Assembly (NCBI GenBank): GCA_001936135.1
Contig: CP012812.1
Span: forward strand, 1,426,001 to 1,490,000
Source: Saccharomycopsis fibuligera x Saccharomycopsis cf. fibuligera
Taxonomy: Eukaryota; Ascomycota; Saccharomycetes; Ascoideales; Saccharomycopsidaceae
Direction: 5' to 3'
DNA length: 64,000 nt
Shown here: positions 18,328-27,896 of the stretch, piece by piece
How positions within the stretch are numbered: position 1 is the first letter of the stretch
How the letters are laid out: every line of letters begins with the position of its first letter
The notes under the pieces: model-generated
Database searches by the model: none
Told to the model about the DNA's origin: nothing
Seen by the model: only the letters and a program-made list of their open reading frames with translations
Program-made: the position numbers and the translations under genes

Positions 18328-20652
18328 ATGGAGGCTATCAGATCAGTGATATCAAAGGATCAACCGATCTCTGATGAAAAGCAGATTTTGGATTTCGAGA
18401 AGGCAGAAGCAATTGTTTCCAAAACTCAAGAGGATAATCCACTTTTCGCAACTGACCCAGTCATTTCTAATATTTCAAGATCCGTTTTAGGAGATGATTA
18501 TGCTGGTGTCAAAATTGATGATGACTCTCCATACCCGGAAGTCAGAGCAGCCATTCCATCCAGCGATGACCCTTCTGTTCCACATAACACCATCAGAGCA
18601 TGGTTTTTGGGTTTCGTCATGACCACTATTGGTGCTGGTTTGAATATGTTCTTCTCTTTGCGTTCCCCATCTTTCTCCATTTCCATTTTCGTTACCTCTA
18701 TTATTGCCTGGCCACTTGGTGTTGCTTGGGCTAAAGTTATGCCAAACATCAACATTTTTGGCGTACCATTGAATCCAGGCCCATTTAACTTGAAAGAGCA
18801 TACTTTGATCACTATTATGTCCAACGTTTCCTTCGGTGTTGCTTATGTCACCGATATTTTGTTAGCCATGAACAACTTTTACGGTAAAGATTTCGGTTGG
18901 GGCTTCAACATTTTGGCTATGTTGGCTACCCAATGTATTGGTTTATCTTTGGGTGGTTTGTCCAGAAGAGTTCTCGTTACTCCACCATCTATGATTTGGC
19001 CATCGAATTTGATTACCGCCACTTTCTTGACCAACATTCACATCAATGATAATCACCCTGCAAATGGCTGGAACATTTCTAGATTGAAGTTTTTCGCTAT
19101 TGTTTTCATTATTTCATTTTTCTGGTACTTTTTCCCAGGCTACATCTTCACTGCCTTGTCTTACTTTGCTTGGGTTACTTGGATCAAACCAAACAATGTC
19201 AAAGTCAACCAAGTATTTGGTGCTTCCAGTGGTATGGGTTTGCTTCCAATCACTTTCGACTGGAACCAAATTGCCGGTTATATTGGTTCTCCATTGATTC
19301 CACCAGCAAGTGCTATTGCTTCTATTTTGTTCTCTATGGTGGTTATTTTCTGGTTTATCACTCCAATTGTTCACTATAAAAACGTCTGGTACGGTATGTA
19401 CTTGCCAATGTCTGATTCCGGCTCTTACGACAGATTCCAGCAAAGTTACGATGTTTCAAAGATTGTTGACGAGAACTTGACTTTCAAAGAAGACGCATAC
19501 AAAGAATACTCACCATTGTACTTATCCACAACTTTCGCAATTTCCTATGGTTTGTCTTTTGCTTCTATTACCGCTACCGTTGTTCACACTGCTTTGTTTT
19601 TCTCCAAGGATATCTGGAGACAGCTTAGAAATAAGGAGAAGAAGGATGTTCACAACAGATTGATGGGTGCTTACAAAGAATGTCCAGACTGGTGGTACGG
19701 AATTACTTTCCTTATTTTCTTTGGTATTGCTGTTGGAACTATGAGAGGCTGGAATACCGAAATGCCAATTTACTCTTTGATTATTGCTTTAATAATCTCG
19801 TTGTTCTTTTTGTTCCCAATCGGTATCATTGCTGCCATCACTAACATCCAAGTTGGTTTGAACGTCATTACCGAGTTCATTATTGGTTACATGGTGCCAG
19901 GCAAGCCAATCTCTATGATGTTCTTCAAGACCTTTGGTTACATTACCAACGCACAAGCTTTAACCTTCGTCGCAGACATGAAGTTGGGCCACTACATGAA
20001 GATTGCCCCAAGAGTTATGTTTTTCGCCCAATTTTTCGCTACTATTTGGGGTGGTATTGTTCAAATTTGTGTCTTGAAATGGGCCCAAGGTAATATTAAA
20101 GACATGTGTGACAGTAAACAAAAGAATCACTTCTCTTGTCCAAACGGTAGAGTCTTTTTCAACGCTTCCATCATTTGGGGTGTCATTGGTCCTCAAAGAC
20201 AATTTTCTGCCGGTCAATTATATAATAAGTTGATGTACTTTTTCATCCTTGGTGCTGGCTTGCCTGTCGTCAACTGGTTGGTACTAAAGAAATGGCCAAA
20301 CTCTCCAATCAAGTGGCTCAACTGGCCAGTTTTCTTCACTGGTACTGGTTTGATTCCACCAGCTACTCCATACAACTATGGTGCTTACTGTTTTGTTGGT
20401 TTGTTCTTTAACTGGTTTGTTAAGAAGAAGTGGTTCGCATGGTGGTCCAAGTACAACTATTCTTTGTCTGCTGGTTTGGATATTGGTTTAGCTTGGTCTT
20501 CTTTGATTATTTTCCTTTGTTTGACCTACACTAACACCGACTTCCCATCGTGGTGGGGCAATGATGTTGTTAACTCAACCATGGACACCCAAGGTACTGC
20601 CATTAACATCATTTTAAATGAAGGTGAGTCTTTTGGTTTGACTTCTTGGTAA
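18328..20652 (+). CDS. Oligopeptide transporter, OPT family (tandem copy 1)
   Basis: The 774-residue protein is an OPT-family proton-coupled tetra/pentapeptide importer of the plasma membrane. It has a ~90-residue acidic cytosolic N terminus, then about 12-14 hydrophobic spans. The family hallmarks are all present: SPYPEVRAAI followed by DDPSVPHNTIRAWFLG before the first span, the NPGPFNLKEH motif (about residues 150-159), GYIGSPLIPP, and a C-terminal KYNYSLSAGLDIGLAWSSL. Codon use is strongly biased to preferred yeast codons (TTG, GGT, GCT, TCC), suggesting high expression. It is the first of three tandem same-strand copies. Most of its residues 375-568 (19451-20030) are nearly identical at DNA level to copy 2. 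Candida albicans OPT1-type transporters are the nearest family members I know; which numbered paralogue this is cannot be told. Confidence 0.92.
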   Translation: MEAIRSVISKDQPISDEKQILDFEKAEAIVSKTQEDNPLFATDPVISNISRSVLGDDYAGVKIDDDSPYPEVRAAIPSSDDPSVPHNTIRAWFLGFVMTTIGAGLNMFFSLRSPSFSISIFVTSIIAWPLGVAWAKVMPNINIFGVPLNPGPFNLKEHTLITIMSNVSFGVAYVTDILLAMNNFYGKDFGWGFNILAMLATQCIGLSLGGLSRRVLVTPPSMIWPSNLITATFLTNIHINDNHPANGWNISRLKFFAIVFIISFFWYFFPGYIFTALSYFAWVTWIKPNNVKVNQVFGASSGMGLLPITFDWNQIAGYIGSPLIPPASAIASILFSMVVIFWFITPIVHYKNVWYGMYLPMSDSGSYDRFQQSYDVSKIVDENLTFKEDAYKEYSPLYLSTTFAISYGLSFASITATVVHTALFFSKDIWRQLRNKEKKDVHNRLMGAYKECPDWWYGITFLIFFGIAVGTMRGWNTEMPIYSLIIALIISLFFLFPIGIIAAITNIQVGLNVITEFIIGYMVPGKPISMMFFKTFGYITNAQALTFVADMKLGHYMKIAPRVMFFAQFFATIWGGIVQICVLKWAQGNIKDMCDSKQKNHFSCPNGRVFFNASIIWGVIGPQRQFSAGQLYNKLMYFFILGAGLPVVNWLVLKKWPNSPIKWLNWPVFFTGTGLIPPATPYNYGAYCFVGLFFNWFVKKKWFAWWSKYNYSLSAGLDIGLAWSSLIIFLCLTYTNTDFPSWWGNDVVNSTMDTQGTAINIILNEGESFGLTSW

Positions 20653-20983
20653 CTGGGGTTTTCAACTTAGTTTCATATTTTTTTTTTTCTATTAAAGGGT
20701 CTTTCCTTTAGTTCAAAATGTTTTTCTTGCTTAATAGTTTTTTTACTTTTATTTTTTTCGTCACAGTTTTGAAGTTTTTACACCACCCTTTTGGTTCTCT
20801 TTTGTCTTTTAGTTAGCTCGTTTTGCTTTTCAATCAGGACTTAACCAATTTTAATAAAAATTTTAATATCCATATTATTTGAAATTCATTAAGTTTTGTT
20901 TTTTGTCTCTCAAAATAAAGTCGCAATTTTGTCTGGTATATATACCAAACCACCATCGTGTTTTTCCCGTTAAATCATTACAA

Positions 20984-21199
20984 ATGATTTCTGCAAAAAG
21001 TTCACTATCCTATAATGACTTGCCAAAGTATCAAGGGCACTCTATCGTTAATGAATTTTTGAAAACGGCTGTCAAGGTAGCTGCATCACGTCAAGCATTT
21101 TCCCGTGGGATTATACACCGTATGCTTCAGCGGGCCAGTCAAGCAGAATACTTACCTAAAGCGGAGGTATGCGAGCTGAAGACTAAGAAGTTCACCTAG
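20984..21199 (+). CDS. Possible small protein (71 residues), unrecognised
   Basis: The ORF starts at the ATG at 20984, 40 bp after the palindromic TATA-like GGTATATATACC (20936-20947). Base composition is less AT-rich than the spacer around it. The product is basic (MISAKSSLSYNDLPKYQGHS at its start) with a helical middle, no signal peptide and no Cys pattern. I recognise no family. It may be a chance ORF inside the OPT copy 2 promoter. Confidence 0.2.
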   Translation: MISAKSSLSYNDLPKYQGHSIVNEFLKTAVKVAASRQAFSRGIIHRMLQRASQAEYLPKAEVCELKTKKFT

Positions 21200-21645
21200 T
21201 TGCTTCCAGTCTTGAATTTTTCATGTTTAACAACACAATGAATTATCCCAATACAGTGCAAATCTTCAACATTATCAAGCTGCTCTTTGTGTTGGTCAGT
21301 ATTTATACACACCGTAAAACCTATTTTGCCGGCCAAAAAAAGCGTGCATCGGAATGCATATTTTTGCCATATACAGTACAGCTGCATATTTCTGCTGCAG
21401 CGAGGATAATAGTGATTGTTTGCAGAGACACGAATAGGTCAAACCATGCCATTTCATTGTTTTACTCTACTGTGCTGTTTTCTACGAATGGAATACTACT
21501 CACTCACTTTAGCCTATATATTGGAGAAGATCTCCCGGTAATGTGGCCCAACTCTGTGTCATGTTTTCGTTCAGAAAATTTGTACTGTTTACTTATTTTG
21601 GTACCTCACTGGACAATTTCTCATCCTTTGTCAAAAAACCAAAAA

Positions 21646-21695
21646 AAAATAAAATAAAATAAAATAAAATAAAATAAAATAAAATAAAATAAAAT
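21646..21695. repeat. (AAAAT)10 pentanucleotide microsatellite
   Basis: Ten perfect AAAAT units, 150 bp upstream of the start of OPT copy 2. A polymorphic spacer in its promoter is likely. Confidence 0.95.
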
Positions 21696-21846
21696 TCAAA
21701 ATAAAAAAAGACCTAGCATTTTAACTGTCTAATCACATATCAATTTGGGTCTCGGATTTATTTAAGAATTCTGAGAGACATTGAAACACTTTTCTGATAA
21801 AAAAAGAGAAAATCACCAACACTAACAAACGTCAAAGTTGGCTACC

Positions 21847-24171
21847 ATGGAGGCTATTAGATCCGTAATATCTAAAGACGCTCCTGTCTCTGAAGAAAAA
21901 AATGTTTTGGATATTAAAGATGCTGAAGCCGTCGTATCAAAGGCACAAGAAGATAATCCACTTTTTGCTATTGACCCAGTGCTTTCCAATATTTCAAGAT
22001 CCGTTTTAGGTGATGATTATGCCGGTGTGAAAGTTGAAGACGACTCTCCATATCCAGAGGTTAGAGCAGCCATTCCATCCAGCGATGACCCTTCTGTTCC
22101 ACATAACACCATCAGAGCATGGTTCCTTGGAATCCTTATGACTACAATATTGTCAGCATTGAACTTGTTCTTCTCTTTGCATCAGCCTACATTTACCATC
22201 ACGCCTTATGTTGCTGCAATTCTTGCTTGGCCAATCGGTGTCGCTTGGCACAAAGTTATTCCCAACGTTTCCATTCTTGGAATTCCATTAAATCCAGGGC
22301 CCTTCAACTTGAAAGAGCATGCTTTGATTACAATTATGGCCAATGTTTCATACGGTGTTGCTTATGTTACGGATATTTTGTTGGCAATGAACAATTATTA
22401 CTATAAAGACTTTGGCTGGGGCTTCAACATTTTGGCTACCATTACCACTCAGTGTATAGGATTATCATTAGGAGGATTATCTAGAAGAATTCTTGTTTCT
22501 CCTCCCTCCATGATTTGGCCAAGCAATTTGGTTACTGCCACCTTTTTAACTAACCTTCATGTTAATGACAACCACCCTGCTAATGGTTGGACCATCTCCA
22601 GATTAAAGTTTTTCAGTGTGGTTACAGCTGCTGGTTTTGCTTGGTATTGGTTTCCAGGCTACATCTTCACAGCTTTGTCAACATTCACCTGGGTCACTTG
22701 GATAAGACCAAATAATGCGAAGGTCAACCAAGTGTTTGGTGCCACTTCAGGATTGGGTTTGATTCCAATTACATTTGACTGGAATCAGATTGCCGGTTAC
22801 ATTGGATCACCTTTAATTCCGCCTGCTGGAGCGATTGCAACAATTTTGCTCTCACTTGCTGTTATCTTTTGGTTTATTACTCCACTTTTACATTATACCA
22901 ACACATGGTACGGATTATACTTACCAATTTCAGACTCCAACTCATATGGTAGGTATCAGCAAGTCTATAATGTTTCAAAGATTGTTGACGAGAACTTGAC
23001 TTTCAAAGAAGACGCATACAAAGAATACTCACCATTGTACTTATCCACAACTTTCGCAATTTCCTATGGTTTGTCTTTTGCTTCTATTACCGCTATCGTT
23101 GTTCACACTGCTTTGTTTTTCTCCAAGGATATCTGGAGACAGCTTAGAAATAAGGAGAAGAAGGATGTTCACAACAGATTGATGGGTGCTTACAAAGAAT
23201 GTCCAGACTGGTGGTACGGAATTACTTTCCTTATTTTCTTCGGTATTGCTGTTGGAACTATGAGGGGATGGAATACCGAAATGCCAATTTACTCTTTGAT
23301 TATTGCTTTAATAATCGCGTTGTTCTTTTTGTTCCCAATCGGTATCATTGCTGCCATCACTAACATCCAAGTTGGTTTGAACGTCATTACCGAGTTCATT
23401 ATTGGTTACATGGTGCCAGGCAAGCCAATCTCTATGATGTTCTTCAAGACCTTTGGTTACATTACCAACGCACAAGCTTTAACCTTCGTCGCAGACATGA
23501 AGTTGGGCCACTACATGAAGATTGCCCCAAGAGTTATGTTTTTCGCCCAGCTTTCAGCTGCTATTTGGGGCGGTATTGTGCAGATTGCAACCTTGAAATG
23601 GGCTCAAGGTGCAATTACGAATCTTTGCAACCTAAACCAAAAAAGTAAGTTTACTTGCCCTAATGGGAGAGTTTTCTTTAATGCATCAATCATTTGGGGT
23701 GTCATTGGTCCTCAAAGACAATTTTCTGCCGGTCAATTATATAATAAGTTGATGTACTTTTTCATCCTTGGTGCTGGCTTGCCAGCTTTTAACTGGTTGG
23801 TACTAAAGAAATGGCCAAACTCGCCAATCAAATGGCTCAACTGGCCAGTTTTCTTCACTGGTACCGGCATGATCCCACCTGCAACACCATACAACTTTGG
23901 GGCATACTGTTTCGTTGGTTTGTTTTTCAACTGGTGGTGCAAAAAACGCTTTTTCCTGTGGTGGTCAAAGTACAATTATTCTTTGTCCGCAGGGTTAGAT
24001 CTTGGGTTGGCGTTATCTTCGTTAATCATTTTCCTTTGTTTGACTTTGACTAATACTGACTTCCCTTCCTGGTGGGGCAATACTGTCTCTGAGGAAACAA
24101 TGGACTCTCAAAATACTGCCATTAACAGAGTTTTGGCGGAAGGCAAGAGTTTTGGTCTTTCCTCTTGGTAG
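21847..24171 (+). CDS. Oligopeptide transporter, OPT family (tandem copy 2)
   Basis: The 774-residue protein is collinear with copy 1 without net gaps (constant offset of 3519 bp). The start is the ATG at 21847, which aligns with the ATG of copy 1; the frame extends three codons upstream only through a non-ATG TTG. It has the same OPT hallmarks: DDPSVPHNTIRAWFLG, NPGPFNLKEH, GYIGSPLIPP and KYNYSLSAGLDLGLAL. Identity to copy 1 is patchy: near-complete over 22970-23549, 23689-23783 and a short 5' block, and much lower at synonymous sites elsewhere, a gene-conversion mosaic. Codon 704 is CTG (23956-23958) where the other two copies have Ala (GCA), which fits CTG read as Ser. Less optimal codons in the unconverted parts suggest lower expression than copy 1. 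Confidence 0.92.
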   Translation: MEAIRSVISKDAPVSEEKNVLDIKDAEAVVSKAQEDNPLFAIDPVLSNISRSVLGDDYAGVKVEDDSPYPEVRAAIPSSDDPSVPHNTIRAWFLGILMTTILSALNLFFSLHQPTFTITPYVAAILAWPIGVAWHKVIPNVSILGIPLNPGPFNLKEHALITIMANVSYGVAYVTDILLAMNNYYYKDFGWGFNILATITTQCIGLSLGGLSRRILVSPPSMIWPSNLVTATFLTNLHVNDNHPANGWTISRLKFFSVVTAAGFAWYWFPGYIFTALSTFTWVTWIRPNNAKVNQVFGATSGLGLIPITFDWNQIAGYIGSPLIPPAGAIATILLSLAVIFWFITPLLHYTNTWYGLYLPISDSNSYGRYQQVYNVSKIVDENLTFKEDAYKEYSPLYLSTTFAISYGLSFASITAIVVHTALFFSKDIWRQLRNKEKKDVHNRLMGAYKECPDWWYGITFLIFFGIAVGTMRGWNTEMPIYSLIIALIIALFFLFPIGIIAAITNIQVGLNVITEFIIGYMVPGKPISMMFFKTFGYITNAQALTFVADMKLGHYMKIAPRVMFFAQLSAAIWGGIVQIATLKWAQGAITNLCNLNQKSKFTCPNGRVFFNASIIWGVIGPQRQFSAGQLYNKLMYFFILGAGLPAFNWLVLKKWPNSPIKWLNWPVFFTGTGMIPPATPYNFGAYCFVGLFFNWWCKKRFFLWWSKYNYSLSAGLDLGLALSSLIIFLCLTLTNTDFPSWWGNTVSEETMDSQNTAINRVLAEGKSFGLSSW

Positions 24172-25173
24172 CTTGCAATCGCAAATATGATATTTTGTTT
24201 TTAACGTTTATATTTTTTTTTCATACATTTCATGACTTTATTTGTTTTCAATACAATACCATTTAATTACATTATTTTTCTTATTCCAAAACGAATACCC
24301 TAATAGTTTCTCCATATATTTGCTTTTATTCGTCAATCAGTAAAAGTTAATTGGGCAGTTTTTGGACAAATTTTGTTTTCAATGTATTTGTATCCTGTAG
24401 ATGACATATTACTATTTTAAAAAACTTCTAGTCCACAAAGAAAGAGTCAAAATTGACAACTCCTTAAGTTAATACAATTATATTTCTCTAATAACAACAA
24501 CATAAAAGGATACAATTGAGATCAATTGGCTAAGTTGAAGTTTATGAGTATTAAATCAAGATGCATGCATGCGTCAATCGCAACATTTGTTGCATCTAGT
24601 AACTACTTGGATTACTTCCACTGAAAATGAGAGCCATACAAAAAATACCAAGGCATTAATAAGGAAGTACTAAAACTCATCAATGATATTCGTCATCTAT
24701 ATATCTTATAAGCTATCATGGCGAACCCTGATAAGAACAGACAAGCTTGCTACAATTGTGAATACATAATTTGAATTTACTACCACTATTCCCGCATTAT
24801 TAATATGATAACCTAAAATTAATGAGGAATGAATTATATTTTAGTGTGGCCTGCCCACGATAATCAATGATAGCTACTCGGAGAAATTTTTGTTCCTCAA
24901 TGACTTCACGATATTCTATATGTATATGCTAGAAAGCCACAGCTGCCGTTTGCATTTTCATTCATGATGATATCCATATACAAGCAATCTAAAATTATCC
25001 GATAAGACCACAGTATATCTACAACTATAGGCTAAACACAGGGCTCTTCTCATTACTGTAGAGAAATTGTGGTTTATGCTATAGATCTACTCAAGAGGAT
25101 GTTGAAAAAACAAAGCTCATGCGGCATTTTTTCGACCGTCCGTATGCGCAACTATGTGGTATTATTCGGTTTA

Positions 25174-25197
25174 ACGCATATATGATATGACGCATGC
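25174..25197. promoter_or_regulatory. Paired ACGCAT motifs upstream of OPT copy 3
   Basis: ACGCATA (25174-25180) and ACGCATGC (25190-25197) lie about 370-395 bp upstream of the ATG. A related pair stands upstream of OPT copy 1. The factor is unknown. Confidence 0.25.
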
Positions 25198-25455
25198 GCT
25201 ATCGAAGGCAGCTTGTGCAAAAGACAAACGGAATGCAGTGCAAATATCCCAAATTCTTGACATGAGAGCCGCTTGAATAATTTACTAGCACACTAATGAG
25301 GCGGTTTTATTGTAAAAGCTACACAGTCTTTAGCTTGATTTTTATTAATGGAATCCTTAGTGTTGTGCTATGCTGGAAAGCCTCAGGGACATTCTGATCA
25401 TGCTTCTAATTGTTACGGCTGCCAAGCTTTATTCAAAGAAACCAAGACTTTATTG

Positions 25456-25462
25456 TATAAAT
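25456..25462 (+). promoter_or_regulatory. TATA box of OPT copy 3
   Basis: TATAAAT lies about 110 bp upstream of the ATG at 25569. If used, transcripts would begin inside the short upstream ORF and would not contain its start. Confidence 0.35.
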
Positions 25463-25568
25463 CAAACTATGAATCCGTAATTTTTAAAAAGTCTTGGAAA
25501 CAATTTTTTATAGTAACAAAAGGAGGACAAGAAAATTACAAAGCTCCACAGTTTACTGTTTCAAAATA

Positions 25569-27896
25569 ATGGAAGCCATCAAAGAATATGTATCGCGGGA
25601 TGCGAACATAAAAGACGAGAAAGACGTCTATGATTATGTCACGGCTGAAGAAATTGTTGAAAACCGTGAAAAAAACGACCCCGGTTTCCAAGAGTTTGAC
25701 CCAGTGGTCTCCAACGTCTCTAAGATTGTTCTTGAAGATGACTATGCTGGTTTGAAAGTTGAAGATGATTCAGTATACCCCGAAGTCAGAGCCGCTATTC
25801 CACCTACGGATGACCCAACCATTCCTCATAACACCATCAGAGCTTGGTTTATTGGGTTACTCATGTCTACTATTGGTGCTGCTTTGAACATGTTTTTCTC
25901 CCTTCGTGCTCCATCTTTCAGTATCTCGGTGTTTGTCACTACTATTCTTGCTTGGCCTATTGGTGTTGCCTGGGCTAAAGTATTACCAAATATTAATATC
26001 TTCGGCGCACCATTAAACCCAGGACCTTTCAATTTGAAAGAACATTCATTGATTACCATCATGGCAAATGTCTCCTTTGGGGTTGCTTATGCTACTGATA
26101 TCTTGTTGGCATTAAATAACTTTTACGGTAAAGATTTTGGTTGGGGATTTAACATTTTGGCTCTTTTTGCTACTCAATGCATTGGGTTATCATTGGGTGG
26201 ATTAGCTAGAAAAGTTTTAGTGACTCCACCATCAATGATTTGGCCATCAAATTTGATCACTGCTACATTTTTGACGAATATTCACATTAACAACAATCAC
26301 GTTGCTAACGGCTGGAAAATTTCAAGATTAAAATTTTTTGCTATTGTCTTCATTGGATCTTTTGTGTGGTATTGGATCCCAGGTTACTTGTTCCAAGCTT
26401 TGTCTTCCTTTGCCTTCATTACTTGGATCTTCCCACAAAATGCCACCGTTAATCAATTATTCGGTAGCAGCACAGGGTTAGGAATGATTCCAGTAACTTT
26501 TGACTGGTATCAAGTTGCTGGGTATATAGGGTCTCCTTTAATTCCCCCAGCTAGTGCCATCGCCACTATTTTGTTTTCCATGGTTTCGATCTTCTGGATC
26601 ATTTGCCCAGCATTACATTTCTCCAATGTTTGGTTTGCTAAATATTTGCCAATGTCAGATTCCAATTCCTACGATAGATTCCAACAAGTTTATAACGTTT
26701 CCAAAATTGTTGATGAAAATTTGACTTTCATGCAGGACGAATATGAAAAATACTCTCCAATTTACTTATCCACCACTTTTTCCATGTCTTATGGTTTATC
26801 ATTTGCTGCTATCACTGCCACCGTGGTGCACACTTTATTATTCTACGTTAAAGATATCCGCAATCAATTAAAGAGCAAAGAAAAAGAGGACGTTCATAAC
26901 AGATTAATGAAAGCTTACAAGGAATGCCCTGATTGGTGGTATGCTGTAAGTTTTGTGGTATTTCTTATCTTTGCAATCATTGCCATGAGATGCTGGAACA
27001 CCGAAATGCCAATATGGTCACTTTTTGTCGCTTTGCTCATCTCCTTCATCTTTTTGTTTCCAGTGGGAATTATTGCTGCCATTACAAACATCAATATTGG
27101 ATTGAACGTGTTAACAGAATTCATTATTGGTTATATGGTCCCTGGTAAGCCTATCTGCATGATGTTTTTCAAAACTTTTGGCTACATTACAAATTCTCAA
27201 GCTATCACATTTGCCTCGGACATGAAGTTGGGCCATTATATGAAAATCGCACCAAGAGTGATGTTTGCTGCTCAATTCGTTGCCACTATGTGGGGATCAC
27301 TTGTTCAACTTTGTGTAATGAAATGGGCTCAAGGATCTATTGAAGGGCTTTGCACAAATCATCAGAAGAACCACTTCTCTTGTCCTAACGGAAGAGTCTT
27401 CTTTAATGCATCTATCATCTGGGGTGTTATCGGCCCACAACGTCAATTTTCCAGTGGTCAATTATATCATGGATTGATGTACTTTTTCATAATTGGAGCA
27501 ATTTTGCCGGTAGTAAATTATTTAATCTTACGCAAATGGCCAAACTCACCAATCAAATGGCTCAATTGGCCAGTTTTCTTTAGTGGTACAGGAATGATTC
27601 CTCCAGCATCACCTTACAATTATGGTACTTATTGTATGATTGGGTTGACTTTCAACTGGTTCATTAAGAAAAGATGGTTCGCATGGTGGTCCAAGTATAA
27701 CTATACCTTGTCTGCTGGATTGGACATTGGGTTGGCTTGGGCTTCATTGTTGCTTTTCTTTTGCTTGACATTCCCAAACATTAGTGCGCCTTCTTGGTGG
27801 GGAAATGATGTTGTTAACTCAACCATGGATACTCAGGGTACTGCTTTCAACCTCTTGTTAGGTGAACGTGAGTACTTTGGATTGGATTCTTGGTGA
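25569..27896 (+). CDS. Oligopeptide transporter, OPT family (tandem copy 3)
   Basis: The 775-residue protein starts at the ATG at 25569 (MEAIKEYVSRD), which aligns with the MEAIRSVISKD starts of copies 1 and 2. The longer open frame to 25494 begins with TTG and is not used. OPT hallmarks are present: VYPEVRAAI, DDPTIPHNTIRAWFIG, NPGPFNLKEH, GYIGSPLIPP and KYNYTLSAGLDIGLAW. It is clearly more diverged than copies 1 and 2 are from each other, with no long identical DNA block, so it has largely escaped recent conversion. A short exception is the 3' end, where NDVVNSTMDTQGTA is shared with copy 1 but not copy 2. It presumably imports oligopeptides at the plasma membrane. The stop overlaps the start of a T-rich 3' region shared tail-to-tail with TAF5. 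Confidence 0.92.
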   Translation: MEAIKEYVSRDANIKDEKDVYDYVTAEEIVENREKNDPGFQEFDPVVSNVSKIVLEDDYAGLKVEDDSVYPEVRAAIPPTDDPTIPHNTIRAWFIGLLMSTIGAALNMFFSLRAPSFSISVFVTTILAWPIGVAWAKVLPNINIFGAPLNPGPFNLKEHSLITIMANVSFGVAYATDILLALNNFYGKDFGWGFNILALFATQCIGLSLGGLARKVLVTPPSMIWPSNLITATFLTNIHINNNHVANGWKISRLKFFAIVFIGSFVWYWIPGYLFQALSSFAFITWIFPQNATVNQLFGSSTGLGMIPVTFDWYQVAGYIGSPLIPPASAIATILFSMVSIFWIICPALHFSNVWFAKYLPMSDSNSYDRFQQVYNVSKIVDENLTFMQDEYEKYSPIYLSTTFSMSYGLSFAAITATVVHTLLFYVKDIRNQLKSKEKEDVHNRLMKAYKECPDWWYAVSFVVFLIFAIIAMRCWNTEMPIWSLFVALLISFIFLFPVGIIAAITNINIGLNVLTEFIIGYMVPGKPICMMFFKTFGYITNSQAITFASDMKLGHYMKIAPRVMFAAQFVATMWGSLVQLCVMKWAQGSIEGLCTNHQKNHFSCPNGRVFFNASIIWGVIGPQRQFSSGQLYHGLMYFFIIGAILPVVNYLILRKWPNSPIKWLNWPVFFSGTGMIPPASPYNYGTYCMIGLTFNWFIKKRWFAWWSKYNYTLSAGLDIGLAWASLLLFFCLTFPNISAPSWWGNDVVNSTMDTQGTAFNLLLGEREYFGLDSW

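Larger units (their letters stand above)
20653..21846. other. 1.2-kb spacer between OPT copies 1 and 2
   Basis: The left 250 bp is a T-rich 3' region. The rest is the presumed promoter of copy 2 and holds an (AAAAT)n microsatellite and a possible 71-codon ORF, both listed separately. A 144-codon frame at 21223-21657 has no recognisable features and is not called. Confidence 0.5.
24172..25568. other. 1.4-kb spacer and promoter of OPT copy 3
   Basis: An AT-rich 3' region is followed by a promoter with ACGCAT motifs (24564-24574 on the minus strand; 25174-25197) and a TATA box near 25456. A 73-codon ORF (25348-25569) ends in TAATG, overlapping the OPT start by one base. No other gene is seen. 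Confidence 0.5.

Noticed and set aside
21223-21657. A 144-codon frame upstream of OPT copy 2
   Set aside because: Its composition looks like translated AT-rich spacer, it ends in the AAAAT microsatellite region, and no domain is visible.
25494-25568. A 25-residue N-terminal extension of OPT copy 3 (and a 3-residue one of copy 2 at 21838)
   Set aside because: Both begin with TTG. The in-frame ATGs at 25569 and 21847 align with the start of OPT copy 1.
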